Below, piece by piece: positions 45,006 through 54,490 of a stretch of DNA of 64,000 nucleotides. Made by a program: the position numbers and the translations under genes. Source of the stretch: Bacilli bacterium (GTDB lineage: Bacteria; Bacillota_I; Bacilli_A; RF39; UBA660); the NCBI GenBank assembly GCA_017428485.1, contig JAFRQT010000044.1, positions 44,374-108,373 on the forward strand, given 5' to 3'. Every line of letters starts with the position of its first letter. Position 1 is the first letter of the stretch. A model generated the notes under the pieces. The model saw only the letters and a program-made list of their open reading frames with translations, did no database searches and was not told the origin of the DNA.

Positions 45006-46792
45006 GTGTAAGTTTTAAAAGTCAAATAGCTCCAAAAGGACTAGAATTTAAACCAACTGAGTTTATTATAAGTAATAAGCATTGTTCTATTTTAACTATT
45101 ATTAGTTATCCTAAATCAATAGCAGAGGGATATCTTGCTAATATATCTCAACTTTCTGGAGTAAAAATATGTATTAAACATATTCCAATTGCATTTGATA
45201 TATTATCAAAAATGCTTAACAAAGAAATTGCTGATATGAAAGCAAGATATGCTAATGAAAAAGATAATACAATGCAAGAGCAAATCAGACAAGATTATGA
45301 AAGTATTGAGGGATTTATTCAAATGTTGGTTGCCACTCAAGCAAGAATATTTGATTTCCAAATGCATTTAATGGTAATCGCTGATTCTGCTGAAGAATTA
45401 GAACAAAAGAAAGTACAAGTTAAAAGTTATTTAGATGCAATGGGTATGAAAGGAATTGTTTTGAGATTTGAACAAGAGAAGATCTTAAAGAGTATGCTTC
45501 CAATCTTTGAACCTAATGATATAGAAGAAAGAATTGGAACACCAATCCCATCTGTTACAATCGCAGCGATGTATCCATTTGTATTTGATAGTATCAAAGA
45601 TCCAGGATTATCTTGCTTACTTGGTGTAGATTATTCTGGTGGAGTAATATTATTTAATCAATTCTTATATCAAATAAGAAAAGAAAATAATAGAAATAAT
45701 GCTAATATGATTATTTTAGGTACATCTGGTTCTGGTAAATCAACTGCTGCTAAGATATTACTAAGAAGTAATATTAGAAATGGACATAAGATTGTCGCAA
45801 TTGACCCAGAAGGTGAATTTGAAGATATGGCCAGATTATATGGAGGAGATTTCATTGATCTAGGACGTGGTGGTCAATTTGGTATGATTAATCCACTTGA
45901 AGTTGTTGTAGATACTGATGATGATGAAATAAAAGAAGGATTGGGATATTCTATATTAACAACAACACTACAATCTTTAAAAGCCTTTATGAAATACTAT
46001 AGTCCTAGTATTGAAGAAGATGTGTTAACATTATTTAGTGAAGTTGTACAAGAAACATATAGAAGATTTAAAATAGATTATACAACTGACTTTTCAAAAA
46101 TATCATCCACTGATTTTCCAACATTTGATAATGTGTATGACACCATAAAGGGAAGGCTTCTATCAATGACAGAACGTACCCGTGAAAGAGAAATAATGGA
46201 AAGATTAGAAATAAAGATTAGACCATTAGTAAATGAATTAAGATATTATTTCACTGGTCAAACTTCAATTGATAGTAAAGCAGACTTTATAGTATTTAAT
46301 ATACGTGAACTTATGAATGCTGATAATAATATCAGAAATGCATTATTTTTCAACATTTTGAAATATGCATGGGGACTAACATTGGATAGAGAAATAAATA
46401 CCATATTATTAGTAGATGAAGCACATATGCTTCTTGCTGATCAAAATACATTGGGTGCTGAATTCTTAGCTAGAATTCAAAGACGTAGTCGTAAATATAA
46501 CACAGGAACAATAATTATTACTCAACAGCCAACAGACTTTGCTGCTCCTAATGTAGTAGTACATGGAAAAGCAATATTTGATAACGCCTCATATTATTTA
46601 ATAATGGGATTAAGAAAACAAGCTGTTGAAGATTTGTCAATGTTAGTAGACTTGAATGAAAGAGAGAAAGAAAATATAAAACGTTATAATCAAGGACAAG
46701 CATTATTTGTCTGCGGGCAAAGAAGAATGCATATTAACGTTATAGCAACACAGCAAGAATTAGATTCGTTTGGTTCTGGAGGAGGGCTATAA
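45002..46792 (+). CDS. virB4: VirB4/TrsE-type T4SS ATPase
   Basis: 596 residues. A helical N-terminal region beginning APKGLEFKPTEFI, as in complete TrsE/PrgJ proteins, then Walker A GTSGSGKST near residue 240, VAIDPEGEFEDMARL, Walker B TILLVDEAHMLLAD near residue 477, IIITQQPTDFA and a C-terminal conserved block. VirB4 is the essential energising ATPase of type IV secretion. It is a little short, because the extra N-terminal domain is the separate preceding gene. A strong hairpin spans its last codons. Confidence 0.95.
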   Translation: MSVSFKSQIAPKGLEFKPTEFIISNKHCSILTIISYPKSIAEGYLANISQLSGVKICIKHIPIAFDILSKMLNKEIADMKARYANEKDNTMQEQIRQDYESIEGFIQMLVATQARIFDFQMHLMVIADSAEELEQKKVQVKSYLDAMGMKGIVLRFEQEKILKSMLPIFEPNDIEERIGTPIPSVTIAAMYPFVFDSIKDPGLSCLLGVDYSGGVILFNQFLYQIRKENNRNNANMIILGTSGSGKSTAAKILLRSNIRNGHKIVAIDPEGEFEDMARLYGGDFIDLGRGGQFGMINPLEVVVDTDDDEIKEGLGYSILTTTLQSLKAFMKYYSPSIEEDVLTLFSEVVQETYRRFKIDYTTDFSKISSTDFPTFDNVYDTIKGRLLSMTERTREREIMERLEIKIRPLVNELRYYFTGQTSIDSKADFIVFNIRELMNADNNIRNALFFNILKYAWGLTLDREINTILLVDEAHMLLADQNTLGAEFLARIQRRSRKYNTGTIIITQQPTDFAAPNVVVHGKAIFDNASYYLIMGLRKQAVEDLSMLVDLNEREKENIKRYNQGQALFVCGQRRMHINVIATQQELDSFGSGGGL

Positions 46793-46811
46793 TAGTCCCC
46801 TCCTATTTTTA
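46781..46811 (+). terminator. Internal operon terminator/attenuator
   Basis: GGAGGG (46781-46786) pairs with CCCTCC (46798-46803), extended by CTA/TAG with a small bulge, followed by TATTTTTATT. It overlaps the virB4 stop and precedes the hydrolase gene by 16 nt, so it can lower transcription of the distal genes. Confidence 0.65.
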
Positions 46812-46827
46812 TTAAGGATGTAAGAAT

Positions 46828-49746
46828 ATGGACGATGAGAAAAATTTAACTGATAGAAATAATGATTCTGAAATTATAAGTGAAATTGCAGATGAATTAG
46901 AAAGCGAAGATGCTATCGATCAAGATTACGATGGTAATTTTTCTTATGGCCCAAATCAACCATATTCTGATCAAAACGTTATTGATAAACTAAGAGATAT
47001 TAGAAATAATGCTCAAAATCATCTGAATTATGGAAGAAGAAAAAAAGATGAAGATATTGATGAAAGAAATGGTCGCAAAAAGAAAAAAAACAAAAATGAA
47101 TTAGAAAAAAAAGACAATGATATAGACGATAGAAAAGGACTTAAAGATAAAAAAGATAAAGCAAAAAAAGATAGTTCTGCTGGTGATACCGCAAAGAATG
47201 CTGCAAAAGAAGACGCCAAAGAAGCCGCAAAGGATACTGCAAAGAATACTGCAAAAGAAGGTGCCAAAGAAACAGCAAAGGAAGCTGGAAAAGAAGTTGC
47301 AAAAGAGGCTGCCAAGGAAGGAGCTAAAGAAGCTGGAAAATCAGTTTTTTCAAAAGGAATTATTTTCGTTGCTTTGAAATATATTGCAATTGGTCTTTTG
47401 ATATTATATGCCATATATTTAATAATAATGCTTCCAATTATTCTTTATGAAAGTTTTGTAAGTTCCATTTCATCTTTCTTTGGAATATCTGAAATGTCTA
47501 CTGAAAAAGAAATAGATTTAAAAGAATATGAACAAGATGGATTAATGACAGACTATAAATATAGATATGTTAAAGAATCATGTGATTTAGATAAATATAA
47601 TGAATCAAAATGCGCATGTAGTCCAGATGAATCTGGTTGTACTAATTTAAGTCATGAAGACCTAATAAAAGTATTAAAAAGTGAAGATAAATGTAAGATA
47701 GATAGTTCTTGGCTACAATTTTGGGATAAAATTGGGCGAGGATTTACAGGTGGAAAATTTAATGATGAATGTCAATTACTGAGATTTGTAAGAGGAAGTA
47801 TACAGGCTCACGAAGATTTTTATAAAGATTACAATTTAAAATTAGATAAGGGACTAATAGTCAGTTCAATAATATATAGCTATGATAAACAAGAAAAAGA
47901 CTTATATTCTAGTGATTCTGCAAATAGTAATGCTGTAGTAGATGCAACAAATCATTATGAAGTGTTAAAAGATATTGCAAAAGAAGGAAACATAAAATCA
48001 TCTGATGTAGATAAATTAATTAAAAATACTATCCTAGAAGATATCTATCCATACTATGTATATGATGGTTCATCGTGCGTATTACAGTCAAAAGTAAATT
48101 ATAAATTTAGTTTAGACAAATGGAAAATATTCATGAGATTTGGTGGCGTAGAGGAAAACTCCTATTTAGGAATAAGTGACAATGATTTTAGTGCTGCCGG
48201 ATATTTATCTATTAATGGGGATAAAATTCTTGAAAAAGATATAACAGATTACATAGTAGATAAAAATAAAAATCTCGAAAAATCACCAGAATCATTAAGC
48301 AGTTTAAATGGAACTGGATGGGTATATGAAAATGCGCTAAATAATGCATGGAGCCAAAGTGCTGAAGAGTGTAGAGGTGAATCCTTCTTTACAGATAGAA
48401 ATATAACTAGTAAAAAAGATCTAAGCCCATATTTACAAGCTGTTGAAGACATAACTTCTACTGCACCAGTAAGTTTAAAAAGTATATATGCTTCATATAG
48501 AAATGGTTGGGGAACTAATAAAAATGATACTATAAAGTTTGATTATAGATCAGGTTTCATATATAACAAATTTACTATGTATAAAAAAGCAATAGATGAA
48601 GGAAATCAAAAATATGATAGCGGAATTACTCCTAGAAGTATAGAGCAAAATATTCAAGAGATTATCAGTAGAAAAGCTGATATTAATGAAATATTATTTT
48701 ATGAAAATGATGAGAGTGATATTGTAGATGATATAAATATTGAAATTGTAGAATCAAAAAATTACTATTGGCCTATCGGAAGCAATGAAACTTCTGAATC
48801 TGATGGTGTTACAGTAGCTGTTGGAGATCCTGCTTATATAAAAATAAATAGTTACTTTGGTATGAGAAAGCATCCAATAGATAATGTTTACAAAATGCAC
48901 AAAGGAATAGATATTGCTGGCAAAGAAGGAGAAACAAATGTAATTGCTGTTAAGAGCGGAAAAGTTGTTGAAATTAAAAATGGGTGTACTCCTGGTAATA
49001 CTTCATGTGGATATGGGTATGGTAATTATATTAAATTACAACATCCTGATGGAAAATATACATTTTATGCACACTTGCATAACAATTCAATTAAAGTAAG
49101 CGTTAATGATGAGGTAAAGCAGGGGCAAGTAATAGCAAAAGTTGGTAATACAGGAAATTCTACAGGATCACATCTTCATTTTGAAGTGAGAACTTCTTCA
49201 ACTAATGCTGGTGTGGTAAATCCACTTAGTTATGTTGATCCTGCAAATCCAAGACCTGCTTCAGGTGGAGACATAGCGCTTACTAGTGGTGATAGTAATA
49301 AAGCAACAGTATGTTTATCACTTTTAAATAGTGGAATTTCTACTAAAGCAACAATTGGATTAATGATTAATATACAAGCAGAAAGTGGTTTTAATCCAGA
49401 AGAAGATTATATTGAATCAGATGGGGATCATAGTTATGGATTATTCCAATGGAAAGGTGCTGCACAAAAAGAAGAACTTAAACAATTTGCTAATTCAAAG
49501 GGATTAGATTATAGAAGTGTAGAAGCTCAATTAAATTTTGTATTCTATAAGATGCTTCATGGCGGTAATAGGGCAAAACAGGCATATGAAAGTTTGATGA
49601 ATGAAGATAATTCTGCTCAAACAATGGCTACAGATTTTTGCATTTTATATGAAAGACCTAAAGATAAGGAAATAAATTGCCCTAAAAGAGCAACAAAACA
49701 TTATGATCAAATTAGCAAATTTGTCATTAATGGATGTAAGGATTAG
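46828..49746 (+). CDS. T4SS-associated bifunctional peptidoglycan hydrolase (M23 + lysozyme-like)
   Basis: 972 residues. Cytoplasmic N-terminus of about 175 residues with an Ala/Lys/Glu-rich repeat region (DTAKNTAKEGAKETAKEAGK), one membrane helix (about 180-205), a long outer domain, then a LytM/M23 endopeptidase (MHKGIDIAGKEG near residue 690 and GSHLHFEVR near 780 carrying the zinc ligands) and a C-terminal phage-lysozyme-type domain with IQAESGFNP (probable catalytic Glu near 850) and YGLFQWKG. This is the Gram-positive VirB1 equivalent, which opens peptidoglycan for the channel. AAGGATG lies before the ATG. Confidence 0.9.
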   Translation: MDDEKNLTDRNNDSEIISEIADELESEDAIDQDYDGNFSYGPNQPYSDQNVIDKLRDIRNNAQNHLNYGRRKKDEDIDERNGRKKKKNKNELEKKDNDIDDRKGLKDKKDKAKKDSSAGDTAKNAAKEDAKEAAKDTAKNTAKEGAKETAKEAGKEVAKEAAKEGAKEAGKSVFSKGIIFVALKYIAIGLLILYAIYLIIMLPIILYESFVSSISSFFGISEMSTEKEIDLKEYEQDGLMTDYKYRYVKESCDLDKYNESKCACSPDESGCTNLSHEDLIKVLKSEDKCKIDSSWLQFWDKIGRGFTGGKFNDECQLLRFVRGSIQAHEDFYKDYNLKLDKGLIVSSIIYSYDKQEKDLYSSDSANSNAVVDATNHYEVLKDIAKEGNIKSSDVDKLIKNTILEDIYPYYVYDGSSCVLQSKVNYKFSLDKWKIFMRFGGVEENSYLGISDNDFSAAGYLSINGDKILEKDITDYIVDKNKNLEKSPESLSSLNGTGWVYENALNNAWSQSAEECRGESFFTDRNITSKKDLSPYLQAVEDITSTAPVSLKSIYASYRNGWGTNKNDTIKFDYRSGFIYNKFTMYKKAIDEGNQKYDSGITPRSIEQNIQEIISRKADINEILFYENDESDIVDDINIEIVESKNYYWPIGSNETSESDGVTVAVGDPAYIKINSYFGMRKHPIDNVYKMHKGIDIAGKEGETNVIAVKSGKVVEIKNGCTPGNTSCGYGYGNYIKLQHPDGKYTFYAHLHNNSIKVSVNDEVKQGQVIAKVGNTGNSTGSHLHFEVRTSSTNAGVVNPLSYVDPANPRPASGGDIALTSGDSNKATVCLSLLNSGISTKATIGLMINIQAESGFNPEEDYIESDGDHSYGLFQWKGAAQKEELKQFANSKGLDYRSVEAQLNFVFYKMLHGGNRAKQAYESLMNEDNSAQTMATDFCILYERPKDKEINCPKRATKHYDQISKFVINGCKD

Positions 49747-49755
49747 GAGTAAGAT

Positions 49756-50265
49756 ATGAAAAACAAAAAAACAATTTCAATAGTTTTATCAATTGTACTT
49801 GCTGTTTTAGTCTTTGCGTTAATAATTGTTGAAAGAATAAAATATCAAAATAGTTTAGATTCTGAAGGTAAAGTCTATTCAGTAGACAATTATTCAGTAT
49901 TCTTTACTGTGGATGAATGCGCTAATAGATTTATAGGGTATATATCTAATGGTGACAAAGAAAATCTATTACTTTTATTAAACAAAGAATATATTGAAAA
50001 TAATGGTATTAATTCAAATAATGTAATAAATAAAATAGATACAATGAAATTTAAAGATAAAATGATTACTATGCAAACTGAAAAGGTATTGGCTAAAAAA
50101 GTATCTAATAATGTGATGAAATATTATGTTAGTGGGAAATTATATATGGAAAATATAGATGAAACAACAAATTATGGAAATTATTACTTAGAAATAAATA
50201 TAGATTCTGATACACTTATTTTTGATGTTTCTCCATATGATGGAAAAGTATTTAAAGGAGAGTAG
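49756..50265 (+). CDS. Single-pass protein, VirB8-like candidate (1)
   Basis: 169 residues: one membrane helix (ISIVLSIVLAVLVFALIIV) and an outer domain of about 130 residues starting YSVFFTVDECANRFIGYISN, with alternating helix then strands (MKYYVSGKLYMEN, NYYLEINID). The topology and size match VirB8/TcpC-type NTF2-like domains. GGAG and the 9-nt spacing place it in the operon. Similar in plan to the next gene. The assignment is by topology and context, not by a signature. Confidence 0.6.
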   Translation: MKNKKTISIVLSIVLAVLVFALIIVERIKYQNSLDSEGKVYSVDNYSVFFTVDECANRFIGYISNGDKENLLLLLNKEYIENNGINSNNVINKIDTMKFKDKMITMQTEKVLAKKVSNNVMKYYVSGKLYMENIDETTNYGNYYLEINIDSDTLIFDVSPYDGKVFKGE

Positions 50266-50267
50266 CA

Positions 50268-50756
50268 ATGAAAGATTTAAAAATTAAAGATATTTTTGTA
50301 TTAGTTCTTATTGTTGTAGCTTTTGTTGTATTACTTATTGAAAGTTCTAAAATTGGTAAAAATATTAAAATAAGTGATTATGCTAATTTTGATTCTAAAT
50401 ATACGGGAGCAACCAATCAAATTAATTATATTAAAGTAACAGAATCTGATATTGTACAAAAATATCTTGCTGATTTTGTTAATACAGTTCAAACCAATAG
50501 AGAAGAAGCTTATAAATTAATAGATGATTATTATAAAGAAAAAACATTTAACAGTATTTCTGATTTCAATAGAAAAATGGACATAATTAGTTCCAAATTA
50601 TTTCTAGATGCAACAGTAACTAGTTATAGTGTTAAATATGATAATAAGACAAAATATTTCTTTATAAAAGATGCTGCTGGTAATATATTTGTATTTAAAG
50701 AAAAAAATATTATGGATTACACAGTATATTTAGATACTACATCAATAGATTTATAA
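50268..50756 (+). CDS. Single-pass protein, VirB8-like candidate (2)
   Basis: 162 residues: membrane helix IFVLVLIVVAFVVLLI, then helices (ESDIVQKYLADFVNTVQ, EAYKLIDDYYKEKTF) followed by strands (ATVTSYSVKYDNKTKYFFIK), an NTF2-like order. Begins 2 nt after the previous gene behind AAAGGAGAG. Two adjacent related-plan proteins may form a hetero-oligomeric VirB8-like scaffold. Assignment by topology and position. Confidence 0.6.
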   Translation: MKDLKIKDIFVLVLIVVAFVVLLIESSKIGKNIKISDYANFDSKYTGATNQINYIKVTESDIVQKYLADFVNTVQTNREEAYKLIDDYYKEKTFNSISDFNRKMDIISSKLFLDATVTSYSVKYDNKTKYFFIKDAAGNIFVFKEKNIMDYTVYLDTTSIDL

Positions 50757-50818
50757 ACAAAAAATAGTGAAAAATAATTATTTATATTGTATAATATTAT
50801 TGACTGGGGTGATTAGTC

Positions 50819-53104
50819 ATGAAATTGAAGTTTAGAGCAGATGCAAAAGATATAGTTATATTTCTTATTTTTTGTGTTGTTTTATTATACCTAGTTGCCA
50901 TTGTAGTTGTTAACTTACATAGTGTAGCAACAACAGGTGAATTTATGGGACTAAATCCAATTCCTGCTTTTTACCCAGAATATATTGTAGCGACTTTGGT
51001 ATTTTTCTTACTTGCTGTTGTTGCTGTATTAGCAGCATCTTCTTCATACTTCTTTGAGCGTGAAGAAGGATTTGGAATTACCACAGAAAAGAAATCAAAA
51101 AATGATGGTTATTCTAAATTAATGACAGAAAGAGAAATGAAAAAAGACTATGGTATTAAAAAAGTACATTTAAAAGATGATACATATGATGCTGGAGGTA
51201 TTCCAATTATTAATGATGGAAAAAATGCTTGGGTAGATGATGGCGGACAACCACACGCATTAATCATGGGTGCTTCTGGTTCAGGTAAAACTCAAGCGTT
51301 TATGTTCCCATATATTAGAATACTGGGAAGACATGGTGAAAGTATGATTGTTACTGACCCTAAAGGTGAACTTTATGAGGCCTGTGGTAACATGCTTAAA
51401 GAAAAAGGATATAGAATAATTCTTATCAATTTCCGTGACCCTAAAGAAGGAGCAGCATGGAATCCATTTAGTTATCCATATAGAATATATAAAGAAGGTA
51501 ATGTTGATAAAGCTAATGAACTTTTACAAGACTTAGCTAGTAACATATTGATAGACCCAAATAATAAAGCAGAACCATTCTGGGAGCAAACTGCATCTAA
51601 CTTCTTTACTGGACTTTCACTTGGACTTTTTGATGATGCAACTGAAGATGAAATAAACATTAATAGTATAAATATGATGGCTGAAGTTGGTGAAGATAGA
51701 GTAGGTTCATCTAACTATATTAAGGAATACTTTAGAAGTAAGGGGGAATTATCTCCTGCATATATTGCTGCTGCTTCATGTATCAATGCACCTACTGAAA
51801 CTCGTGGTGGAATTATGTCTACATTTAGAACAAAGACAAGAATTTTCTCATCACAAGCAGCTCTTTCTGAAATGCTTTCTTATAGTGATTTTGATATTAG
51901 AGATATAGGTAAAGAAAAAACAGCTGTGTTCTTAAAAGTACATGATGAAAAAACAACATACCATGCTTTAGCAACAATATTTGTAAAACAAGCATATGAA
52001 GCATTAATTGCAGTTGCTCAAACATGTCCTAAATTAAAATTACCTTATAGAACAAACTTTGTTCTTGATGAGTTTGCTAACATGCCAGCCCTTAAAGATG
52101 TTGGTACAATGATTACTGCATCTCGTTCAAGAAATATAAGATTTACATTTGCAATTCAGAACTTTTCACAATTAAATCAAGTTTATGGTAAAGATATAGC
52201 AGAAACTATAAAAGGTAACTGTGGAAACTTTGTTTATATTATGAGTACTGAACTTGCGGCTTTAGAAGAAATAAGTAAATTATTAGGAGATCAACAACCT
52301 CCAAAAGCAGAAAAAGATAAACCTGCTCCTCCAATTAGACCATTATTTACAGTAAGTGATCTACAAGCTCTAAAAGAAGGAGAAGTAATAGTTAATAGAT
52401 TTAGAAGTATGCCTTTTAAAACTAAATTAATGTATGATTACAAAATAGATTGGGGTAAACCTTATCCAGAAATGCAATATCATGATAGAGCACATAGAGA
52501 AGTAAAAGTATTTGACTTAAAAGGATTTGTACATAAGTTAAAAGGTACTACTGATAATGGAATGCCAAATATGATGGATAATCCTATGGGAATGGCTAAT
52601 CCATTTATGCCACAAGGTATGGTACCTGGAGGGCGTGGTGGTATTTCTCCAACAAGTTTAGATGATTATGTTAAAAAACTTGATGAGAAAATTGCAGAGT
52701 TGGAAAAAGAAGAAGAAATGGAAAGACAAGCTCAAGAAAAAGCAAAAAAGGCACAAGCCACAGATATTAATATAAATAATATTGATGATTCTTCTGAGGT
52801 TACAAACATTCCACCAACTCCAATTGTTGAAAAAACACAAGAACAAATTGAAAAAGAAATTGGTGAAATATTTGAACCATCACCAAGTACACAAACACAA
52901 CCTAAACATGAAGATTTTGAATTTGTTGAATTACCAAATCAAAATAAACCAGAAAATATTGTTGAAAAAACAAATGAAAATAAATCTGAAAATAATGGCG
53001 TTGAAAAACCTGTTGTTAATGTTGATGTTGATAGTGTCGTTGAAACGGCAAAACCAAATAATGAAGATTTCTTTGATGACTTTTTTGGAAGTGAAGATGA
53101 ATAA
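50819..53104 (+). CDS. virD4: VirD4/TraG-type T4SS coupling ATPase
   Basis: 761 residues. Two N-terminal membrane helices, Walker A GASGSGKTQ near residue 150, MIVTDPKGELYEACG, INFRDPKEGAAWNP, a TraG/TraD region (AEPFWEQTASNFFTGL), Walker B NFVLDEFANMP near residue 416 and TFAIQNFSQLNQVYG. A Pro/Glu/Asn-rich acidic tail of about 150 residues follows. Coupling proteins bring substrates to the channel. GGGGTGAT precedes the ATG. No relaxase gene is nearby, so protein substrates should be considered. Confidence 0.95.
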   Translation: MKLKFRADAKDIVIFLIFCVVLLYLVAIVVVNLHSVATTGEFMGLNPIPAFYPEYIVATLVFFLLAVVAVLAASSSYFFEREEGFGITTEKKSKNDGYSKLMTEREMKKDYGIKKVHLKDDTYDAGGIPIINDGKNAWVDDGGQPHALIMGASGSGKTQAFMFPYIRILGRHGESMIVTDPKGELYEACGNMLKEKGYRIILINFRDPKEGAAWNPFSYPYRIYKEGNVDKANELLQDLASNILIDPNNKAEPFWEQTASNFFTGLSLGLFDDATEDEININSINMMAEVGEDRVGSSNYIKEYFRSKGELSPAYIAAASCINAPTETRGGIMSTFRTKTRIFSSQAALSEMLSYSDFDIRDIGKEKTAVFLKVHDEKTTYHALATIFVKQAYEALIAVAQTCPKLKLPYRTNFVLDEFANMPALKDVGTMITASRSRNIRFTFAIQNFSQLNQVYGKDIAETIKGNCGNFVYIMSTELAALEEISKLLGDQQPPKAEKDKPAPPIRPLFTVSDLQALKEGEVIVNRFRSMPFKTKLMYDYKIDWGKPYPEMQYHDRAHREVKVFDLKGFVHKLKGTTDNGMPNMMDNPMGMANPFMPQGMVPGGRGGISPTSLDDYVKKLDEKIAELEKEEEMERQAQEKAKKAQATDININNIDDSSEVTNIPPTPIVEKTQEQIEKEIGEIFEPSPSTQTQPKHEDFEFVELPNQNKPENIVEKTNENKSENNGVEKPVVNVDVDSVVETAKPNNEDFFDDFFGSEDE

Positions 53105-53120
53105 CATTCATCTTCTTTTT
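53093..53120 (+). terminator. Terminator of the secretion operon
   Basis: GAAGATGAAT pairs with ATTCATCTTC over a 3-nt loop that includes the stop codon, followed by a T-run. Confidence 0.85.
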
Positions 53121-53144
53121 TCATATAGTATTATAGGTGATTAT

Positions 53145-53360
53145 ATGAAAATAATAGATGTTAGTGATAAATATACCTATAAAAATAGTCATATAAATGG
53201 AAGTATTAATATTCCATATGATGAACTAATTAATAATTATAGAAAATACTTAAATAAAAATGAATTATATTATCTTTATTGTAAAAGTGGGAAATTAAGT
53301 AAAAGAGCGGCAATTGTTTTATCATCTATTGGATATAATGTATTAACTATAGAAAAATAA
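53145..53360 (+). CDS. Small rhodanese-like protein
   Basis: 71 residues from the ATG at 53145 (AGGTGA upstream). MKIIDVSDKYTYKNSHINGS, IPYDELIN and LYYLYCKSGKLSKRAA are the rhodanese pattern, with the active-site Cys in YCKSGKLSKR. Rhodaneses carry sulfur as a persulfide or act as simple thiol proteins. Short but complete for single-domain GlpE/PspE types. Sits between the secretion operon and rmuC. Confidence 0.8.
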   Translation: MKIIDVSDKYTYKNSHINGSINIPYDELINNYRKYLNKNELYYLYCKSGKLSKRAAIVLSSIGYNVLTIEK

Positions 53361-53404
53361 TACTTAAATATTAAAAAATATGATACAATTAATTTGGTGA
53401 TAAT

Positions 53405-54478
53405 ATGGAATATGTATATTTAGGACTTTTAATATTAATAGTTATTCTATTAATTATTTTGCTATTTAAAAAGCAGGATAATAGTCATTTATTTGATAAA
53501 TTAAATAAAACTGAAGTTAGTATTGTAAAAGAAATAGGAGAATTTAAACATGATTTTTCTAGTGATATTAACAAGGACTTTAATACATTAAATGATAGAA
53601 TAGAAAATAAATTAAATCTAATTAATCAAAAAGTAAATGAGAAATTAGAAGATGGATTTGATAAAACAAATAAAACATTTAATGAAGTTATGAATAGATT
53701 GACTAGAATAGATGAAGCACAAAAGAAAATAGATGGCCTTGGAAATGAAATAGTTTCACTTGAAGGAATTCTTACGGATAAAAAGAGCAGGGGTATTTTT
53801 GGAGAAGTTAATTTGTATCACATACTTGCATCAATATTTGGAGAAAAAAATGATAAAATATATCAAACACAATATACTTTATCAAATGGATATATGGCAG
53901 ATTCAATTTTATTTGGGCCAGAGCCTTTAGGAACAATTTGTATTGATTCAAAGTTTCCTTTAGAAAACTATAGAAGACTTGTTGAAAAAGGAATAAGTGA
54001 TAGTGAACGTGAAAGTAGAAGTAAAGCATTTGATAGTGATGTTAAAAAACATATAGATGCAATTGCAAATAAATATATTATCACTGGAGAAACATCTGAT
54101 CAGGCAATTATGTTCTTACCAGCTGAAGCTATTTTTGCAGAAATAAATGCTTATCATACATCATTAATCAAATATGCTGCATCAAGAAAAGTATGGATTA
54201 CTAGTCCAACAACATTAATGAGTTTGCTTACTATTATACAATCCGTATTAATGGGACTTGAAAGAGATAAGTACACATCTATAATACATGATGAATTAAA
54301 TAAATTAGGAATTGAATTTGGACGTTATAAAGAAAGATGGGATAAATTATCAAGAAGTATTCAAACTGTTAATAATGATGTTGAAAATATTCATAAGACA
54401 ACAGAAAAAATTACTAAAAGATTTGATTCAATTAGCAATGTTAAAATTGAAGATAAATATGAAGAAACAGAGGAATAG
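53405..54478 (+). CDS. rmuC: DNA recombination protein RmuC
   Basis: 357 residues. N-terminal membrane helix (VYLGLLILIVILLIILLF), a coiled coil (about 30-115), then the RmuC domain: KKSRGIFGEVNLYHILASIF, DSILFGPEPLGTICIDSKFP, AIMFLPAEAIFAEINAY and WITSPTTLMSLLTII. The domain is related to restriction-endonuclease folds and limits DNA inversions. GGTGATAAT precedes the ATG. Convergent with ytqA over a shared terminator. Confidence 0.95.
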   Translation: MEYVYLGLLILIVILLIILLFKKQDNSHLFDKLNKTEVSIVKEIGEFKHDFSSDINKDFNTLNDRIENKLNLINQKVNEKLEDGFDKTNKTFNEVMNRLTRIDEAQKKIDGLGNEIVSLEGILTDKKSRGIFGEVNLYHILASIFGEKNDKIYQTQYTLSNGYMADSILFGPEPLGTICIDSKFPLENYRRLVEKGISDSERESRSKAFDSDVKKHIDAIANKYIITGETSDQAIMFLPAEAIFAEINAYHTSLIKYAASRKVWITSPTTLMSLLTIIQSVLMGLERDKYTSIIHDELNKLGIEFGRYKERWDKLSRSIQTVNNDVENIHKTTEKITKRFDSISNVKIEDKYEETEE

Positions 54479-54490
54479 TTCCTCTGTTTT
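54467..54490. terminator. Bidirectional terminator
   Basis: ACAGAGGAA pairs with TTCCTCTGT, T-run on the right, between rmuC and the convergent radical SAM gene. Confidence 0.8.

Noticed and set aside
44424..45010. A frameshift breaking VirB4 into two genes
   Set aside because: The second gene begins with the normal TrsE start and the first is a recognisable TraC-like protein, with an ATGA overlap typical of coupling.
47028..47414. Long antisense ORF rich in Ala, Ser and Phe
   Set aside because: A reflection of the Ala/Lys/Glu repeat codons of the hydrolase gene on the + strand.
52782..53144. Longer ORF upstream of and in frame with the rhodanese gene
   Set aside because: It overlaps the VirD4 reading frame with a low-complexity Lys/Leu translation; AGGTGA and the fold place the start at 53145.
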